A stretch of 45,695 bases of DNA from assembly GCA_016934745.1 (NCBI GenBank), contig JAFGSF010000051.1, positions 1 through 45,695 of the forward strand. Direction: 5' to 3'. The DNA is from Candidatus Aminicenantota bacterium (GTDB lineage Bacteria > Acidobacteriota > Aminicenantia > UBA2199). Shown in pieces: positions 41,985-45,695 of the stretch. The notes beneath the pieces are model-generated. The model did not search any database, was not told the DNA's origin, and worked only from the letters and a program-made list of their open reading frames with translations. Both the position numbers and the translations under genes were made by a program. The number at the start of each line of letters is the position of its first letter. The first letter of the stretch is position 1.

Positions 41985-43346
41985 ATGATCATCTTCTGGA
42001 TTAATTGTTTCTGCCTGCTCGCCGGCACCGGAGCCCTGCTTTTTTTCGCCGTCACTTCCTGGCGCGAAGGAGAGAAAAGGGCTCTATGGATTGCGATGCT
42101 GCTGCTGCCCGCCAATGTCATGTTTTGGACCTTGCTGCTTGTCCTGCGTCAGCATGCATCCCTGAAAGCGGCCAACGTGGTTATCCTGGGGCTGTTGGCC
42201 TTGTTTGCCCTGCTGTCCCTGATCAAGTATTTCCCGCCCGATGAGGCGGCGCCTGATTTAAGCCGGGCCGAACGATTTGATGAGCGCGACCACATGTTCT
42301 CACGCAACGAACTCAAGTTCCATCCGGACCTGGCCACTGGCTATTATAAGCAAAATCCTCAATTCAGGGCAGGGGATGAGAAAATACATTCGCGCCCGGA
42401 ACTGGGCCAGCCTGGCCACGTGTATGACGATCCCCTTTACTCCCCGGCCTTCGGCGCCGCGTTCAACTATCTGGACCAGGTGAAGGGAGCCACGATCGGG
42501 AACGTGAATGAAAATAAAGCCGTGTTCGATGCCAACCGGCTGGCTTCAGTCATCGCCACCATGGCCCGGTATTACGGGGCCGTTGATGTGGGCATCACGC
42601 TGCTGCAGCCCCATCATTTTTACAGTCATGCCGGACGTTCGCAGTTGCATTGGGGCGATGCGGTCGAAGCGGTCAGCGGTTCGGCCATCGTTGTGGTCGC
42701 GGCCATGGAATGGCGCCTGATCAACCAGGCACCGACTTTGCCGGTGGTGATGGAATCGGCCCGGCAGTACGTGGAAACGGCCAAGATCGCCTCACTCGTT
42801 GCCGCCTTTATCCGTAACTTGGGCTACCGGGCCCGGGCCCATACCGACGGCAATTACCAAGTTCTGTGCGTGCCGCTGGCCGTTGAGGCCGGACTGGGCG
42901 AACTGGGGCGGCTGGGACTGCTGATCCATCCGGTTTACGGTCCTTGTGTCCGCCTGGCCGTGATCACCACCGAACTCGAGCTTCCAGCCACGCCCAAGCG
43001 CTCCCTGCATATCGGCACCTTTTGCCGTATATGCAAAAAGTGCGCGGATAACTGTCCGACCAAGGCCATCACGACCGACGAAGAACCTGCCTCACGCAAC
43101 TTCAGGCACTGGTCCGTAATCCAGGAGAATTGTTATGCCTTCTGGAAACAGATCGGCACCGATTGCGCCGTCTGCATTCGTTCCTGCCCCTACACCAAGC
43201 CCGATACCCTGCTCCATCGCCTGGTGCGCTTCTACGTGTCGCGCAATCCGCTGAACCAGCGCCTGGCGCTGTTGATGGATGATTTTTTCTATGGCCGCAA
43301 GAAAAAGATTTCGCCGCTGAACCCGGGGGAAATACTTCCTTATTGA
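41985..43346 (+). CDS. Membrane-anchored reductive dehalogenase (RdhA)-like protein (453 aa)
   Basis: Residues about 1-80 form three hydrophobic helices, resembling a small RdhB-type anchor. From residue 95 the sequence is RdhA-like: ARYYGAVDVGI, HHFYSHAGR (with a Tyr where RdhA enzymes have WVYS), and VEAGLGELGRLGLLIHP, then YGPCVRLAVITTELELP. Two 4Fe-4S motifs follow: C347-x2-C350-x2-C353-x3-C357-P and C383-x10-C394-x2-C397-x3-C401-P. Known family members use a base-off corrinoid to remove halogens; related epoxyqueuosine reductase is shorter and lacks membrane helices. There is no twin-arginine signal, so the catalytic domain may face the cytoplasm. The true substrate is unknown. Confidence 0.75.
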   Translation: MIIFWINCFCLLAGTGALLFFAVTSWREGEKRALWIAMLLLPANVMFWTLLLVLRQHASLKAANVVILGLLALFALLSLIKYFPPDEAAPDLSRAERFDERDHMFSRNELKFHPDLATGYYKQNPQFRAGDEKIHSRPELGQPGHVYDDPLYSPAFGAAFNYLDQVKGATIGNVNENKAVFDANRLASVIATMARYYGAVDVGITLLQPHHFYSHAGRSQLHWGDAVEAVSGSAIVVVAAMEWRLINQAPTLPVVMESARQYVETAKIASLVAAFIRNLGYRARAHTDGNYQVLCVPLAVEAGLGELGRLGLLIHPVYGPCVRLAVITTELELPATPKRSLHIGTFCRICKKCADNCPTKAITTDEEPASRNFRHWSVIQENCYAFWKQIGTDCAVCIRSCPYTKPDTLLHRLVRFYVSRNPLNQRLALLMDDFFYGRKKKISPLNPGEILPY

Positions 43347-43414
43347 ACCTGTTCGGCGGTCGTGGCCGTATTCGATCCCGGCCTTGATCGGCATTGGCCT
43401 GGGATGGTTTTTGC

Positions 43415-43560
43415 CTATTTCAACACGTGATAAAATTCTTCGTAGGGCATCCTGACCAGATCTTCCGGCAGTTCATTGAGGCATGCATGGATATCCTGAC
43501 TGTTTTATAGCGCAGGCCCATCAAGAATTCAATGGCTTTGAGTATCCGGAGTTTCCTGGA
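43415..43560 (-). pseudogene. Possible frameshifted remnant of a small protein
   Basis: On the minus strand two frames in succession look protein-like: first LRILKAIEFLMGLRYKTV (about 43548-43495), then, after a frame change, DIHACLNELPEDLV continuing to a TAG at 43417-43415. Neither has a start codon in a sensible position. I do not recognise the family. It lies just downstream of the GNAT gene in the same direction and may be the decayed tail of a small gene, or coincidence. The rest of the 43347-43566 gap shows nothing clear. Confidence 0.2.
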
Positions 43561-43566
43561 ATTCTT

Positions 43567-44082
43567 TCAATATGCCAGCTTTCGTTCGAGTTCGAGTTCG
43601 TCATGCATGGGAATGCCGCTGGCGCCCACTTCCGGAATGGATGGCTTGAGGAGGCGGGCACGGTCCACGGCGCCGGAGTGGACGGCGACCAAGCGGAAGC
43701 CGCGACGCAGGTAAAAGCGCAGGGCATCGAGGTTGTCGTTGGTGGTCACGAGCCAGAGGCGCCGGCATTTCGCAGCATAGGCGACTTCGCTAACTGCTTC
43801 TACCAGGGCCGTCCCAATACCTGCCCGCGGCAACAAGGCGTCAAGGCTGACGATCTCGCAGGCCTCCGCTTCGATGTGGAAGGTGACGAGGCCGCAGATG
43901 TTTTCGCCGTCCGCAGCCAGGAATCCCTGAAGTTCCGATGGATGGTATATGGTATCGTGTACGACTACCTGCGGAGCTCCCCAGCGCGCCTCGATGAGGC
44001 GCTTGATCCGTTCCCTGTCGACGGCGGTCACGGCCCGTATGGTGGTGGATGACGGTTGGAAAGCGGGTTCACTGGTTTTCAT
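43567..44082 (-). CDS. GNAT-family N-acetyltransferase (171 aa)
   Basis: The GNAT core is seen as IRAVTAVDRERIKRLIE, GLVTFHI (strand beta4), IVSLDALLPRAGIGTALVEAV (the acetyl-CoA pyrophosphate loop R-x-x-G-x-G/A in PRAGIGTAL) and LWLVTTNDNLDALRFYLRRGF (motif B with N and Y-x-x-GF). The length is normal. The target is unknown. There is no Shine-Dalgarno, but TTGGCA-17-TAAAAT ends 6 bases before the ATG at 44082, so the mRNA is probably leaderless. It lies 46 bases downstream of the phosphoglycerate-mutase-like gene in the same direction but has its own promoter. Confidence 0.85.
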   Translation of the reverse strand: MKTSEPAFQPSSTTIRAVTAVDRERIKRLIEARWGAPQVVVHDTIYHPSELQGFLAADGENICGLVTFHIEAEACEIVSLDALLPRAGIGTALVEAVSEVAYAAKCRRLWLVTTNDNLDALRFYLRRGFRLVAVHSGAVDRARLLKPSIPEVGASGIPMHDELELERKLAY

Positions 44083-44088
44083 GTGACC

Positions 44089-44117
44089 ATTTTATTTAAA
44101 AAAATGTCTTTTGCCAA
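44089..44117 (-). promoter_or_regulatory. Promoter of the GNAT gene, leaderless geometry
   Basis: On the minus strand TTGGCA (44117-44112), 17 bases, TAAAAT (44094-44089), 6 bases, ATG (44082). Both boxes match consensus at 5 of 6 positions. Confidence 0.6.
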
Positions 44118-44128
44118 TCTCGGTCCGG

Positions 44129-45067
44129 TCAGCGTTGGAATACTTCGAGGATGGCCGGGGCGACCTCACTGAGGTCGCCGATCCGGGCGCGCAGGAACTC
44201 GCCGTGCCTGCCCCAGGCAATGAGCGGTACTGGGTTGCGGCTGTGACCGCGATGTTCATAATCTTCCAGATTGCCGTGGTCACTGGTTAAAATCAGAGTG
44301 TCCAACTTGCGGTTGAGCCGTGAAATCAGGGAGCCGAGTAGCATGTCCAGGCCCCGGATCAGCTCCAGGCATTCATTGAAAGAACGGCGGTGGGCGTAAA
44401 TATCGGTTTGAAAGTATTCATAAAGCATGAACTCGCAGTCCTTGGCCGCAGTGGCGATAATTTCAGCGGCCTGGACAGGTGAGTATTCGGGCAGCGGCAG
44501 CCCTCGGTCAATCAGTTGGCGATTGGAATAATCCTGGTACAATGAGCGCCCGCTGCGGATATCGGCTTCGGAAAAGGGATGCTGGCCGCTGGCCAACAGC
44601 ATGCAGGAGGTCACCGAGATCATCCTTTTAAATCGGGCCGGGAAAGTCTCGGAAAACCAGAAATGGCCATCGGCCTTGATCCGGACGTGCTCGGCGCTGA
44701 AGAATTCGTGGAAGACCGGGTAAGCATTGAGGAAACGGGCGTTCACCCCTTTTTTTTTCAGACTGAGCAGCAGGTTTTTTTTCATGATGATCCTGCGCAG
44801 CAGCGCGTCGGGATAACCATTATGGTGACGGTTGGCGATCTCACTGGCTCCAACTCCGCAAAACAAAGCCGTCTGGCCACTGGCGCTCTGCGGTAAGCCG
44901 GGGATGCCCAAGGTAGCGTCAATCGATGTCAGTGGTGTGTTGTCGGGCAAAATCGCGGCACTCTGCCACAAGGGCAGATAGGGGCTTTGGGCCATGTAAA
45001 AGGGATTGCCGGGATCCGGACGTCCCATGCCGCAGCCGTCAATAAAAAAAAGGATCATCCGCTCCAT
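44129..45067 (-). CDS. Alkaline-phosphatase-superfamily metalloenzyme, iPGM-like (312 aa)
   Basis: The metal-binding core of the phosphoglycerate mutase/phosphopentomutase/sulfatase superfamily is visible. FFIDGCGMG near the N-terminus gives the first Asp, SASGQTALFCG near residue 55 holds the Ser/Thr expected to carry the phosphoryl group, and TSDHGNLEDYEH near residue 270 and HSRNPVPLIAWG supply the Asp/His ligands. At 312 residues it is shorter than true 2,3-bisphosphoglycerate-independent mutase (about 510), so another phosphoryl- or ester-transfer reaction is likely. The ATG at 45067 is chosen because TATAAT lies 7 bases before it; an earlier ATG (45076) falls inside that -10 box. Confidence 0.72.
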   Translation of the reverse strand: MERMILFFIDGCGMGRPDPGNPFYMAQSPYLPLWQSAAILPDNTPLTSIDATLGIPGLPQSASGQTALFCGVGASEIANRHHNGYPDALLRRIIMKKNLLLSLKKKGVNARFLNAYPVFHEFFSAEHVRIKADGHFWFSETFPARFKRMISVTSCMLLASGQHPFSEADIRSGRSLYQDYSNRQLIDRGLPLPEYSPVQAAEIIATAAKDCEFMLYEYFQTDIYAHRRSFNECLELIRGLDMLLGSLISRLNRKLDTLILTSDHGNLEDYEHRGHSRNPVPLIAWGRHGEFLRARIGDLSEVAPAILEVFQR

Positions 45068-45074
45068 TGAAGCC

Positions 45075-45102
45075 ATTATATCCCAGCCCAATGAAATTTA
45101 AA
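45075..45102 (-). promoter_or_regulatory. Promoter of the iPGM-like gene, leaderless geometry
   Basis: On the minus strand TTTAAA (45102-45097), 16 bases, perfect TATAAT (45080-45075), 7 bases, ATG (45067). Confidence 0.5.
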
Positions 45103-45119
45103 ATAATTTGGCAAATATC

Positions 45120-45148
45120 TTGCATTCGAGTTGAAAAAGAGCTATAAT
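45120..45148 (+). promoter_or_regulatory. Upstream weak promoter of the tRNA-tuf operon
   Basis: TTGCAT (45120-45125), 17 bases, perfect TATAAT (45143-45148). The -35 is weak (3 of 6). It may be a second promoter ahead of the stronger one at 45184-45213. Confidence 0.3.
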
Positions 45149-45183
45149 CTGGTTCCCTGCGAAGGATAGCGGATCAAAAATGA

Positions 45184-45213
45184 TTGACAGAACAGGTATA
45201 GCTGTGCTATACT
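45184..45213 (+). promoter_or_regulatory. Main promoter of the tRNA-tuf operon
   Basis: Perfect TTGACA (45184-45189), 18 bases, TATACT (45208-45213, 5 of 6). Transcription would begin near 45220, about 8 bases before the first tRNA. A perfect 7-bp inverted repeat (45196-45212) occupies the spacer and most of the -10 box. Confidence 0.75.
45196..45212. repeat. Inverted repeat overlapping the tRNA promoter -10
   Basis: GTATAGC-TGT-GCTATAC is a perfect 7-bp palindrome with a 3-base centre, covering the spacer and the first five bases of the -10 hexamer. It could be an operator for a dimeric repressor or chance. Confidence 0.4.
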
Positions 45214-45227
45214 CATTTTTTTTTAAT

Positions 45228-45300
45228 GCTGGCGTAGCTCAGCTGGTAGAGCAGCTGATTTGTAATCAGCCGGTCGGGGGTTCAAATCCCTTCGCCAGCT
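45228..45300 (+). tRNA. tRNA-Thr (anticodon TGT)
   Basis: The 73 bases fold as a standard cloverleaf: acceptor GCTGGCG pairs with CGCCAGC, the D arm is TAGCTCAGCTGGTAGAGC, the anticodon stem GCTGA/TCAGC holds the loop TTTGTAA with anticodon TGT, and the T loop is TTCAAAT. The discriminator is T and the CCA end is not encoded. It is the first gene of the tRNA-tuf operon. Confidence 0.95.
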
Positions 45301-45326
45301 TGCGATAAATTGAAGATGGTACATGC

Positions 45327-45409
45327 GGGCAGGTTCCAGAGTGGTCAAATGGGACGGGCTGTAAACCCGTTGGCGCAAGTCTTCGGAGGTTCAAATCCTT
45401 CCCTGCCCA
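45327..45409 (+). tRNA. tRNA-Tyr (anticodon GTA)
   Basis: This is an 83-base class II tRNA with acceptor GGGCAGG/CCTGCCC, anticodon loop CTGTAAA giving GTA, and a long variable arm between the anticodon and T arms (TTGGCGCAAGTCTTC region). Discriminator A; no encoded CCA. Confidence 0.95.
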
Positions 45410-45417
45410 ATTGGGAT

Positions 45418-45490
45418 GCGGGAGTAGCTCAGTGGCTAGAGCTATAGCCTTCCAAGCTATAGGCCGCGGGTTCGAATCCCGTCTCCCGCT
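45418..45490 (+). tRNA. tRNA-Gly (anticodon TCC)
   Basis: Acceptor GCGGGAG/CTCCCGC, anticodon stem with TATAGC/GCTATA around the loop CTTCCAA (anticodon TCC), and T loop TTCGAAT. 73 bases, discriminator T; no encoded CCA. It follows tRNA-Tyr by 8 bases. Confidence 0.95.
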
Positions 45491-45497
45491 GTGGGCC

Positions 45498-45570
45498 GCC
45501 CTCGTAGCTCAGCTGGCAGAGCGCATCCTTGGTAAGGATGAGGTCATCAGTTCGACCCTGATCGAGGGCT
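45498..45570 (+). tRNA. tRNA-Thr (anticodon GGT)
   Basis: Acceptor GCCCTCG/CGAGGGC, anticodon stem CATCC/GGATG with loop TTGGTAA giving GGT, T loop TTCGACC. 73 bases, discriminator T. The order Thr-Tyr-Gly-Thr followed by tuf is the same as the thrU-tyrU-glyT-thrT-tufB operon of Escherichia coli. Confidence 0.95.
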
Positions 45571-45621
45571 TTGGATTTGGTGGCAATTTATGAAGAAATA
45601 TTATTTTTTTAGGAGGCAAGC

Positions 45622-45695
45622 ATGGCAAAAGAGAAATTTGATCGTACGAAGGAGCATTTGAATATTGGCACGATCGGGCACGTGGATCACGGCAA
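45622..45695 (+). CDS. tuf: Elongation factor Tu (N-terminal part, cut by window end)
   Basis: The ATG at 45622 is preceded by AGGAGG (45611-45616). The 24 codons present read MAKEKFDRTKEHLNIGTIGH followed by VDHG, the start of EF-Tu including the first half of the GHVDHGK P-loop that binds GTP. EF-Tu delivers aminoacyl-tRNA to the ribosome. The gene is co-transcribed with the four upstream tRNA genes and runs off the window edge. Confidence 0.97.
   Translation, partial: MAKEKFDRTKEHLNIGTIGHVDHG

Noticed and set aside
45411..45593. 60-codon ORF across tRNA-Gly and tRNA-Thr
   Set aside because: The region is fully explained by two tRNA genes.
1..45695. CRISPR arrays, insertion sequences, transposases, phage genes, toxin-antitoxin or restriction systems
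   Set aside because: I looked for regularly spaced repeats, transposase motifs and terminal inverted repeats and saw none. The only clear repeats are the protein-coding modules of the secreted family.

Overview
The window (45,695 bases, moderately GC-rich) is a contiguous bacterial chromosome segment from a Gram-negative-type organism. Large secreted proteins sharing a repeated C-terminal module, a periplasmic M3 peptidase, a secreted C69 dipeptidase, a two-component-propeller regulator, a reductive-dehalogenase-like membrane protein and a tRNA(Thr-Tyr-Gly-Thr)-tuf cluster together resemble Acidobacteriota or Candidatus Aminicenantes genomes. That placement is inference from gene content; no rRNA or complete marker gene is present.

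Layout. 1-5.7 kb: the end of one large secreted protein, a complete paralogue (487-3750), a membrane GT-C glycosyltransferase, then a scar where a broken glycosyltransferase abuts a decayed copy of the paralogue's 3' end. 5.8-17 kb: polysaccharide operon A on the plus strand (methyltransferase, MurJ-type flippase, three GT4 and one GT2 glycosyltransferases, a WecG/TagA-type transferase, a polyprenyl-phosphate sugar-1-phosphate transferase and a Wzy/O-antigen-ligase-like protein). 17-23.3 kb: a membrane propeller sensor fused to a LuxR-type HTH, two flavodoxin-like proteins and an M3 peptidase. 23.4-37 kb: polysaccharide region B on both strands (GT4, sugar epimerase, FrhB-type flavo-iron-sulfur protein, polysaccharide pyruvyl transferase, Wzx flippase, a second sugar-1-phosphate transferase, GT2, GT4, radical SAM protein, second Wzy-like protein, B12-type radical SAM protein). 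37-45 kb: C69 dipeptidase, DEAD-box helicase, a secreted beta-helix protein paired with an RdhA-like protein, a GNAT acetyltransferase and a phosphoglycerate-mutase-like metalloenzyme. The right end carries four tRNA genes and the first codons of tuf.

How the genes work together. Regions A and B each contain an initiating phosphosugar transferase, a flippase, a Wzy-like polymerase/ligase and several glycosyltransferases, so the segment appears to encode two separate Wzx/Wzy-type surface glycan routes. No chain-length (Wzz/Wzc) or export (Wza) gene is in the window. Many genes overlap by 4 bases (ATGA or GTGA), which indicates translational coupling.

The least expected patterns are: (i) at least six start codons lying 6-7 bases after a good -10 hexamer with a -35 at 16-18 bases, a leaderless-mRNA architecture; (ii) an RdhA-like enzyme with a fused N-terminal membrane anchor, paired with a secreted beta-helix protein; (iii) a membrane propeller sensor that carries its own DNA-binding domain; (iv) FrhB, pyruvyl transferase and two different radical SAM enzymes embedded in glycan genes.
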